A stretch of DNA of 34,953 nt from Sphingobacteriales bacterium (GTDB lineage: Bacteria > Bacteroidota > Bacteroidia > Chitinophagales > UBA2359). Below, piece after piece: positions 25,239 to 32,430 of this stretch. The position numbers and the translations under genes are program-made. Under the pieces are notes generated by a model. It had not been told where the DNA came from and made no database searches. It saw nothing but the letters and a program-made list of their open reading frames with translations. Each line of letters begins with the position of its first letter. The stretch's first letter is position 1. The stretch lies in the NCBI GenBank assembly GCA_016711285.1, contig JADJTG010000018.1, positions 1 to 34,953 of the forward strand, written 5' to 3'.

Positions 25239-25802
25239 CTATTTGGTGTTGTTTTGCTGTTGTTGGACTTCTTTTTGTTTTTGTTGCAACATTTCCATGA
25301 TCTGTTCGGGAGTTTTTCCCATATTATCCAAAGAAAACTGCACATCGTCCGCCAAATCGTGTTGAGGATACTTTTGCAAAAATAATTGGTAATATTTTTT
25401 TGCTTCGTTGAGGTTTTTCAAATCATTTTCGTTCATAAAACCCATTAAGAACAGGCTGTGAGGGGCTTTTTCGTAAGTTGGGAACTGCTCAGAAATAATT
25501 TTGTAGTTGGCAATACTTTTATCAAACTGACGAAATGTTTTGTAATATTCCGCGGATTTGAACAAAATTTCGGGGGCTAAAGAATCTTTGGGATATGCTG
25601 CTAAAAACTGTTCGTAGCTGCTCATCACCACGCGCGCTTTGGCAGTATCCAAGGTGAGCGCATTGCTATTGTCGAGCATTGATTTTTCTGAATCTTTGAT
25701 GGTATTCAACAAATCATCGCGCGAAGCGGTAGCAGAAGGTTGGCGGCAGGCGGCGAGAGTTGCTATCAATAATATGATAGAAAGAAATGTGGATAAACGC
25801 AT
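25239..25802 (-). CDS. TPR-containing outer-membrane lipoprotein
   Basis: 187 aa, intact. A lipoprotein signal with lipobox LAAC puts the lipidated Cys at residue 19 (MRLSTFLSIILLIATLAAC). Two to three TPR-like repeats follow: YEQFLAAYPKDSLAPEILFK, then YYKTFRQFDKSIANYKIISE, and KKYYQLFLQKYPQHDLADDV. The tail is Gln-rich (QQKQKEVQQQQNNTK). The arrangement is like the TPR part of BamD or YbgF, but it is too short for BamD, so the role is unknown beyond envelope scaffolding. Confidence 0.7.
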   Translation of the reverse strand: MRLSTFLSIILLIATLAACRQPSATASRDDLLNTIKDSEKSMLDNSNALTLDTAKARVVMSSYEQFLAAYPKDSLAPEILFKSAEYYKTFRQFDKSIANYKIISEQFPTYEKAPHSLFLMGFMNENDLKNLNEAKKYYQLFLQKYPQHDLADDVQFSLDNMGKTPEQIMEMLQQKQKEVQQQQNNTK

Positions 25803-25850
25803 AAAAAATATTCTTGTAGAATTGTAGTTTTTAAATTAAAAAATATGATG

Positions 25851-25858
25851 CAAAGATA
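25851..25858 (-). promoter_or_regulatory. Putative -7 element of the TPR lipoprotein
   Basis: TATCTTTG on the minus strand fits TAnnTTTG, about 50 bp before the ATG. No matching -33 box. Confidence 0.4.
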
Positions 25859-25874
25859 AAGCTAAAACAAAAAA

Positions 25875-27101
25875 TTATGATATATAAAAATGCGTGTTAT
25901 TTTGAGTATAGTCAATCTTTTTTTGTTGTGAGCTGTCGCTGCTGTGTACTACGGCAAAAGCTGCTTTCAGGCGTAGCAGTGGTTTTTCAATATAACGGTA
26001 AGAAAGAGCCGCTACCAAAAAAGTCCCGCCAAAACTCAAAACATACAGCAACATCATTTGCAACCATACGCCGGAAGTAGGCAGCCATCGTTGCACAGCA
26101 TATATCGCCAAAGCTACTACAAAAGAATGATACATATAAATACCATAAGAAATTTGTCCCAAACGGTCTAAAATACGAGAACGCATTTGCAAAATACTGT
26201 CAGAATTGGTGGCAATATTAAGCAATACCACCGCATACAAACTGCTATATACTACATTTTCTATTACAGGCAAAGGCGGTGCAACAGTATGGAGCAACAA
26301 TAAAATTACCAATGCCCCTATCAATGTTTTTTTAGCATATATCCAGTTCAAAATTCTTTGCTGCCGATGAAAATAAATATAAGCCGTCATACAACCGACC
26401 AACATACAATCATACTCCAGCAATCGTTGTATGCCCCAGATTATTTTTCTTTGAAAATCAGTAAATTGCAGGTAATCATGATGCTTATCGCTCCATAATA
26501 AAAACATTGCTGCTGTTTTTATTGCAAGTATTATAAAAAGTATGCGCCACAAACCTTTCCAAAACCTACCAATACCACGCCGCAGCGCAAAAGGCATCGC
26601 CAGATAGAATTGTTCTTCTGTTCCGATAGACCACAGCACGCCCACGCCAAAAATATGCCCGAAATACAAATATACCACATTGGGTAACATCACGAGCATC
26701 AGCATGAGTTTGAGTGCAAAATGCGGCTCTACACCATCGCCGAAATAAGGAGGAATCCACAGGGCAGGAAACACGAAAAACCCTAAAAACACCACCATAA
26801 AATACAGAGGCCAAATGCGCAAAACACGGCGTACATAAAAATTGCGCGTATGAATAGTACCCCTCGTGTGCTGTTCGGCGAGCAACAAATAGGTTATCAA
26901 AAAACCACTCAGCACAAAAAAAACTTTTACACTCTGAGTTCCTATATTGCTGATAAAAGGCAAGTGCATCAAATTGGGCAGTTGCGCTTTTTGTTTAAAT
27001 CCTTCGATATGTGCCAGCACCACCCCGCAAGCTGCTAAACAACGAACAGCATTAAGACCCGAAAAATGAACCGAGGCTACAGGGTTTACGGCATTACTCA
27101 T
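25875..27101 (-). CDS. Acyltransferase family 3 (OafA/YrhL-like) membrane protein
   Basis: 408 aa, intact. About ten hydrophobic helices. Family motifs: GLNAVRCLAACGVVLAHIEG (conserved Arg and His of helix 1), VKVFFVLSGFLITYLLL, RNFYVRRVLRIWPLYFMVVF (RxxRIxPxY), GVLWSIGTEEQFYLAMPF and GQISYGIYMYHSFVVALAIY, ending with the RYIEKPLLRLK tail. These proteins add acetyl or other acyl groups to surface sugars. The acceptor is unknown. It starts 20 bp after the upstream oxidoreductase stop, so the two may be co-transcribed although no metabolic link is clear. Confidence 0.88.
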   Translation of the reverse strand: MSNAVNPVASVHFSGLNAVRCLAACGVVLAHIEGFKQKAQLPNLMHLPFISNIGTQSVKVFFVLSGFLITYLLLAEQHTRGTIHTRNFYVRRVLRIWPLYFMVVFLGFFVFPALWIPPYFGDGVEPHFALKLMLMLVMLPNVVYLYFGHIFGVGVLWSIGTEEQFYLAMPFALRRGIGRFWKGLWRILFIILAIKTAAMFLLWSDKHHDYLQFTDFQRKIIWGIQRLLEYDCMLVGCMTAYIYFHRQQRILNWIYAKKTLIGALVILLLLHTVAPPLPVIENVVYSSLYAVVLLNIATNSDSILQMRSRILDRLGQISYGIYMYHSFVVALAIYAVQRWLPTSGVWLQMMLLYVLSFGGTFLVAALSYRYIEKPLLRLKAAFAVVHSSDSSQQKKIDYTQNNTHFYIS

Positions 27102-27121
27102 AGGCTTTTAGCAGTGCTTTA

Positions 27122-28351
27122 TTATACCGCTGCAACAAGCAAGCCGTCGGCATAATCCTGTAAATAAGTGTAATACTGCCCTAATTTGCCTTGCTTGCAA
27201 AGGGTAGCACGCTCAATAATATCGCTGTGCGGCAGCAATAATTCGGGCAATACCACCTCCAAAATTTTTCTACCAAACTCCTCCGAAGCATCTTGCGGCA
27301 ACTCATTAGGGAGGTTGTCGATACTCATTACCTCAATAGTATGTGGCTGATAAGGAGCAACTTCTTTCTCCCAATAAGGGTCGTATCCAAAAACAGGATC
27401 GCCAATGTGAGTAGCCCGCAAAGTAGAAGGCACTGAAGATTGCGGCGCAATATCGCAGGTGATGTCGGCAATTACGCGAATACGGAAATCGGGGCGGCGC
27501 ATTTCTTCTTTTGAAAAATAAACAGGTCCTTCGGGCAACCAAAAAATACCGTTGATAAAAAGGTCGGCTACTTCGGTGTAAGGCGCAAAATCGCAGTAAT
27601 AATCGTGCGGATGCTTGTAAAAATCCTGTTTATCGTAGGTATGCGTGCAGCGGTGCTTATACATATTTTCATAATGCAAATGCACAAATACTGCTTCATC
27701 AAATTGTTGTGTCAAAAAAGCCTCCGGCGACACTTCGCGGATACCTGCTGCCAACAGCGTTTCCCGCGAGCCATTGGGCACTTTGCCGTTGCCGGTATTG
27801 ACAATTTTTACCGCCGGAAAGCGATAATTAGCATAATCGGCTTTGATGGCTTCAAAATTTTGGTAGCTGTATGCGGCGGAATATCGTACAAATTCAATTT
27901 TTCGCCAAAGCCTGCAAACCATTGTGCGCACCTACAATGCCTGCATATCTTCCAAATCCTATGATGCGTTTTCCATCGGGGCGGCGCAGACATTCGTAAT
28001 CAATGAGACGAATTTTTTGGTCTAAGGCTTGCCGCAATAATTTTTGATTATGCGCTTGTTTTTTGATAGTATGCGAAAAAAACAAATACGTTTTATCGGC
28101 TACAATACAAGAAGGCGGCACTTCTTTTACACCCAACAAAATATCGCAATCGCTCAAATCCTGCTGCATCGGAATGTGTAAGGTTTCAAAGTCGGCATCG
28201 GAAAAACAACGGTGTGGCGAAGGAGCTACTGCCAATTGCACTTGCGGATAAGTATCCAGCAACAAACGGCATTGTTGCGGCGAAAGCGGTACACGCGCAT
28301 CGGCAGGAATTTTTCTTCTCGCAAAATGCCTATCTTAATGGTATCGGTCAT
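27122..28351 (-). CDS. Alanine dehydrogenase/saccharopine dehydrogenase-like NAD(P) oxidoreductase, frameshifted
   Basis: ATG 28351 gives MTDTIKIGILREEK. A run of five A near 28310 is one short; repair restores IPADARVPLSPQQCRLLLDT, an N-terminal AlaDH_PNT/Lys1 motif, followed by LGVKEVPPSCIVADKTYLFF, HTIKKQAHNQKLLRQALDQK and IGFGRYAGIVGAHNGLQAL. A second break near 27910 leads into YRFPAVKIVNTGNGKVPNGS (dinucleotide-binding loop) and GPVYFSKEEMRRPDFRIRVI, ADITCDIAPQSSVPSTLRAT, then DNLPNELPQDASEEFGRKIL to TAA at 27122. The length is about 410 aa. This is most like NAD+-dependent saccharopine (lysine-forming) dehydrogenase homologues of Bacteroidota; the substrate is not settled. Homopolymer indels suggest sequencing error. 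Confidence 0.75.
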
Positions 28352-28548
28352 CGGGGAGTGTATGGTTGTTTTCTTCAACAAAGGTACAAAGCAATTTTTG
28401 AATAGCAGAAAAGCAACAAAAAGAATATTGCAAAACAAAGTTTTTTGTTTTACATTTTATTCAGTGGTAATTTTAAATAAAAAAATTAAAATATATTTTT
28501 CGTTTAAAATAAACATTTTAGAACAAAAAAACAATAAGAAATTATTTT

Positions 28549-29754
28549 TTATTCAAAATCGGGATATAATAAATAACGCTTGCGCATTGTTTTGTAGCGT
28601 TCCAAGTCTGACTGCCATACAGATTTGATGGCGGTTTCGTTTTTGCCTTCCGCTATTTGGCGGCGCAATTGTGTTGTTCCGGCTAATTTATCAAAAAATA
28701 AATCTTTATTGAAAAACTCAAATTTACCCTGATAATCATTGTAATAATCAAGGATATACGACAATGAAAAGCCGATTTTACGCAATTCTTCTAAAGGCAA
28801 AGCACTCAAATTGGTACCGTGGCAGGTTTCGTTTTTAAAAGGCGGATTTGGCGCACCCGTGTTGGATTGCGGCGTAAAACGATAAGAACCGAGATGGCAT
28901 TTCGGGCAGCCCAACACCTGAAAAGGAATATCTGTGCCGCGCCCCACGCTAATGGGGGTGCCCTCAAACAAACACAAAGAAGGATACAGATATACGGCTT
29001 TCATATTGGGTAAATTGGGTGATGGTCTGACGGGCAGTTCGTAGTAGCTGCGGTGGGTATAGTGCAGACAGGGAATCACCTCAAAATTGCACGACATACC
29101 GCCTTTAAGCCAGCCCTCTTCGTTTATCATACACGCCAACTCGCCGAAAGTGCAGCCATGCACCACCGGAATCGGGTGCATACCTACAAAACTTTTCAAC
29201 TCCGGCTCTAAAACGGGACCGTCCACATAAAAACCATTGGGATTGGGGCGGTCTAAAATCACCAAAAATTTATTGTGTTCGGCGCAGGCTTCCATAATAT
29301 AATGCAGTGTGGACAAATAGGTATAAAAACGCACCCCCACATCTTGCATATCAAAAACCACCATATCCACATCGGCGAGGTCGGCGGCATCGGGTTTTTT
29401 GTGTTTGCCATAGAGCGACACCACTTCTATGCCGGTACTCGCATCTTTGCCCGAAGCGATGAGTTCGCCGGCTCCGGCAGTGCCCCGAAAACCGTGTTCG
29501 GGCGCAAATATTTTCACAATATCCAAGTGTTGCGCCCGCAAAATATCTACCAGATGTTGCCCCTTCACCTGCGAAGTATGATTGACCGCCAAAGCCAGCT
29601 TTTTACCTTTCAGCAAAGGCACATATTGCTCCAAACGAGCCGCCCCCACTACAATTGATGTATCGTAAAAAGATTGAGCCTGTGTAATAAGCGTTGTACA
29701 TATCCCCCACCCCATCACCAACCAAGTAATAATAAGTTGTTTGGGTAATCTCAT
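28549..29754 (-). CDS. NamZ-type exo-beta-N-acetylmuramidase (DUF1343), secreted
   Basis: I chose ATG 29754 because MRLPKQLIITWLVMGWGICT is a signal peptide; the ATG at 29772 is 6 codons earlier. 401 aa. DUF1343 hallmarks: LALAVNHTSQVKGQHLVDIL, KIFAPEHGFRGTAGAGE, VSLYGKHKKPDAADLADVDM, VVFDMQDVGVRFYTYLSTLH, VILDRPNPNGFYVDGPVLEP, FVGMHPIPVVHGCTFGELA, RPSPNLPNMKAVYLYPSLCL and FEGTPISVGRGTDIPFQVLG. Characterised members (NamZ) release terminal N-acetylmuramic acid from peptidoglycan fragments, so it probably acts in periplasmic cell-wall recycling. It stands alone, with no mur genes nearby. Confidence 0.88.
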   Translation of the reverse strand: MRLPKQLIITWLVMGWGICTTLITQAQSFYDTSIVVGAARLEQYVPLLKGKKLALAVNHTSQVKGQHLVDILRAQHLDIVKIFAPEHGFRGTAGAGELIASGKDASTGIEVVSLYGKHKKPDAADLADVDMVVFDMQDVGVRFYTYLSTLHYIMEACAEHNKFLVILDRPNPNGFYVDGPVLEPELKSFVGMHPIPVVHGCTFGELACMINEEGWLKGGMSCNFEVIPCLHYTHRSYYELPVRPSPNLPNMKAVYLYPSLCLFEGTPISVGRGTDIPFQVLGCPKCHLGSYRFTPQSNTGAPNPPFKNETCHGTNLSALPLEELRKIGFSLSYILDYYNDYQGKFEFFNKDLFFDKLAGTTQLRRQIAEGKNETAIKSVWQSDLERYKTMRKRYLLYPDFE

Positions 29755-30106
29755 ATCAGTAAAAACAAGCAAATATTTAGTTTTGTGTCAATGATACAGC
29801 AATAATGCTGATAGAAATAAGTATGCGAAGGTATTTATTTTCTGAAAAAACAAAACAATTTATTCATTCGCCCCTTTTTTACGAATAAAATTTCAAAATA
29901 ACCATTGTCATTTTTCTTGATAAAAAACAAGTAAACAAAAGACATAAAAATATGATAATCAAACAATTATTGTTATTAATAAAGTATAAAATTTTTAAAA
30001 AAATGTGTTTTTTGTTATTTTCTTTTATAAAATAAAATAATACTTTCGTCAATATATCTAAGAACGCTATCTTTTACATTATTCTACCCTAAATTTATTT
30101 TTTTCA
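29755..30106. other. AT-rich divergent intergenic region
   Basis: Lies between the divergent muramidase (-) and small T9SS gene (+). It must hold both promoters; only near-matches to TAnnTTTG (TACTTTCG at 30043-30050 +; TACCTTCG on the minus strand near 29835) are seen. Confidence 0.35.
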
Positions 30107-30693
30107 ATGAAAAAGTTATTTTTTACACTGTGCCTATGTGTTCTACCAGCATCTATTTCGCATGCTCAAGCTGTTATTAATGGAAAAATACGCATCACTC
30201 CTGTTATTGATGTAATAGCAGGTGCAGAACGCAATGAACCTACTACTGCTTCGGTGTGGGTAGATGCTAAAAACCAGCACAGTCATCAAGGCGATACCAA
30301 TGCCATTGATGATGCGGCAGGAGGCAAAGGCGGCAGCACTGACAAACCTACAGTGAGCAAAACACCGATTATTGATGTAATTATTGACGAAAACCAACAA
30401 CCCGAGAATAACGGCGGAACGCAAAACAGGCATTTCATCTTGATAATATTGCTACAGGTTCGGCGATGGCATTGAGTGTTTTTCCCAACCCCGCCGCCGA
30501 TTTTTTGTATGTAAGCGGACTCAACGAAGAGGCTACCATTGTATTGTATGATATGCAGGGCAAGCAAGCGGCTCAATTTGTGGGTACAGGCAACAGAATG
30601 GATATATCCGAGCTCCAAACTGGTTGTTATATTGTTCATATTTACAACCATTCAACAGAATTGTGGCGCGGCAAATTGCAAAAAGTAAAATAA
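30107..30693 (+). CDS. Small secreted protein with T9SS sorting domain, frameshifted
   Basis: Starts MKKLFFTLCLCVLPASISHA, a signal peptide. A short low-complexity middle (NQHSHQGDTNAIDDAAGGKG, then PIIDVIIDENQQPENNGG) has no recognised domain. A single-base indel near 30425 shifts the frame; the continuation is AFHLDNIATGSAMALSVFPN, then PAADFLYVSGLNEEATIVLY, DMQGKQAAQF and GCYIVHIYN, a complete type A sorting domain ending at TAA 30693. About 195 aa after repair. The passenger is only about 100 residues, very small for a T9SS cargo. Confidence 0.7.
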
Positions 30694-30819
30694 CTGCTCA
30701 TTTTTTTCTCGAACAGCTTTTTCCGACTTTCTTTAATAAAATACAACACGAAGCATTTTATTTTTTGTAGTAGTAGATAAAGCAATTTTTTATCTGATAA
30801 TTATTTTTTTTCCATAATT

Positions 30820-30866
30820 AAATCCCCCTTGACAACTTTACAGAAAAGTGTGTTCAAGGGGGATTT
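30820..30866. terminator. Bidirectional hairpin terminator
   Basis: AAATCCCCCTTGA (30820-30832) pairs perfectly with TCAAGGGGGATTT (30854-30866) around a 21-nt loop. It sits between convergent genes ending at 30693 (+) and 30900 (-). Confidence 0.8.
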
Positions 30867-30899
30867 GTTCTTTTATAAAAAAAATAAAAATGTATCTCT

Positions 30900-32163
30900 C
30901 TATACGAGTAAGCGCATCGGCTCTTCCAAAAGGTCTTTTAATGTTTTGAGGTATTTTGCGCCCGTCATGCCATCAACTACGCGGTGGTCGCAGGAGAGGG
31001 TCATTTTCATCACATGTGCCACTTGAATAGTACCATTGATAACACGGGGCATTTCGCGGATGCTGCCCACTGCCAATATGCAACTATTGGGCGGATTGAT
31101 GATAGCGGTAAACTCGTCAATATCCATCATACCCAAATTGCTGATACTGAAAGTACTGCCTTCCATTTCTTGTGGTGCGAGTTTGCGCTCGCGGGCTTTG
31201 GTCGCCATTTGTTTGGCTTCGGCGGCTAAGTGGCTGAGGGATTTTTGGTCAGCAAAACGAATAACAGGCACCAACAAACCGTCTTCTACAGCTACTGCCA
31301 TACCGATATGGATGTGTTTGTTGTAGCGAATGCGGTCGTCGAGCCAAGCGGCATTGATGGCAGGGTGCTGACGCAATGCAATAGCAACGGCTTTTACGAC
31401 AATATCATTGTAAGAAATTTTCACGGGTGAAAATTCATTGAGTCGCTCGCGGGCTGCCACCGCTTTGTCCATATTTATTTCGGTGGTCAGGTAAAAGTGT
31501 GGTGCGGAATACATACTTTCGGCGAGGCGGCGGGCTATCACTTTGCGCATCTGCGAAGTTGCCACTTCGGTAAATTCTTCTTCGCCGTTGTAGGCAGGAA
31601 TGACGTAGGTGGGAGCGGCGACAGCTTCGGAGCTTTTGGCGGGGGCGGCGGCAGGAACGAAAGTTTCCACATCGCGCTTTACGATGCGCCCCTCATCGCC
31701 GGAGCCGCGCACTTGGCGCAAGTCTATGCCTTTATCGGCGGCGATTTTTTTGGCTAAGGGCGAAGCCAAGAGCCTGCCGTCAGAGGTTTCCTGTGCGGGT
31801 ACGGGGGTGGCAGACAAAGGAGCAGCCACAGGTTCGGCGGCGGCGGGAGCGGCAGGCGGCGGTGTAGTGGCGGTACTTGCGGGGGCAGCACTATCGGCGG
31901 TGAGCAAAGCACTGATGTCTTCGCCGGCTTTGCCCAAAATAGCAATCACTCCTTCTACTTTGACGGCTTGCCCTGCGGGAACACCGATATGGAGCAGCAC
32001 TCCGTTGTGATAGCTTTCCAGCTCCATCGTGGCTTTATCGGTTTCTACTTCGGCAAGTACGTCGCCGGCTTTTCACGGTATCGCCCACTTTTTTGTGCCA
32101 AGCTACAATATTTCCTTCGGTCATCGTGTCGCTCATACGCGGCATGCGAATTATTTCAGCCAT
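30900..32163 (-). CDS. aceF: Pyruvate (2-oxoacid) dehydrogenase E2, dihydrolipoyl acyltransferase, one frameshift
   Basis: About 421 aa after one repair. ATG 32163 gives MAEIIRMPRMSDTMTEGNIV, then AWHKKVGDTV; an extra A in AAAA near 32071 breaks the frame, and removing it restores KAGDVLAEVETDKATMELES, whose Lys43 is the lipoylation site. There is one lipoyl domain (1-80), an Ala/Pro-rich linker, a peripheral E3-binding domain (RLLASPLAKKIAADKGIDLR, then GSGDEGRIVKRDVETF), another linker and a catalytic domain (about 200-421) with SAPHFYLTTEINMDKA, FSISNLGMMDIDEFTAIINP and SCDHRVVDGMTGAKYLKTLK, the His-x3-Asp-Gly active site. It transfers acetyl groups to CoA in the multienzyme complex. E1 and E3 are not in the window. 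The lipoyl group would be made by LipA at the left end. Confidence 0.9.
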
Positions 32164-32222
32164 TTTTCAGTATCTTTTCTTCAATGATTGGTTACACAAA
32201 ATGATTAAGTATGGAATACCTG

Positions 32223-32230
32223 CAAAAGTA
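32223..32230 (-). promoter_or_regulatory. Putative -7 element of the E2 gene
   Basis: TACTTTTG on the minus strand fits TAnnTTTG, 60 bp before the ATG. No clear TTTG at -33. Confidence 0.4.
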
Positions 32231-32323
32231 TATCTTTTCTAAGACTCTATTTTTATTTTTTGCTGATGATTGAAATTTTTATTCATCGTTCTGCAATTTT
32301 CGTTGCGGGGCTTCCATAAAAAA

Positions 32324-32355
32324 AAGACTGCCTCACCAAAGGACGAGACAGTCTT
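32324..32355 (-). terminator. Hairpin terminator of the right-hand T9SS gene
   Basis: AAGACTGCCTC (32324-32334) pairs with GAGACAGTCTT (32345-32355) with one mismatch; read on the minus strand it is followed by a run of about nine T. Confidence 0.8.
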
Positions 32356-32430
32356 GCTTGCATGTGCAAAAAAAGGTGTTAAAAAGATAGCTCATAAGTA
32401 ATAGTAAAAATATTTCATTATACTATTATG

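Noticed and set aside
30016..30050. Possible full promoter TTTG to TACTTTCG before the small T9SS gene
   Set aside because: The -7 box has a mismatch and the spacing to TTTG is about 26 nt, outside the 19-21 nt range.
31609..32010. 133-aa Ala/Gly-rich plus-strand ORF
   Set aside because: Antisense of the Ala/Pro-rich linker of the E2 subunit.
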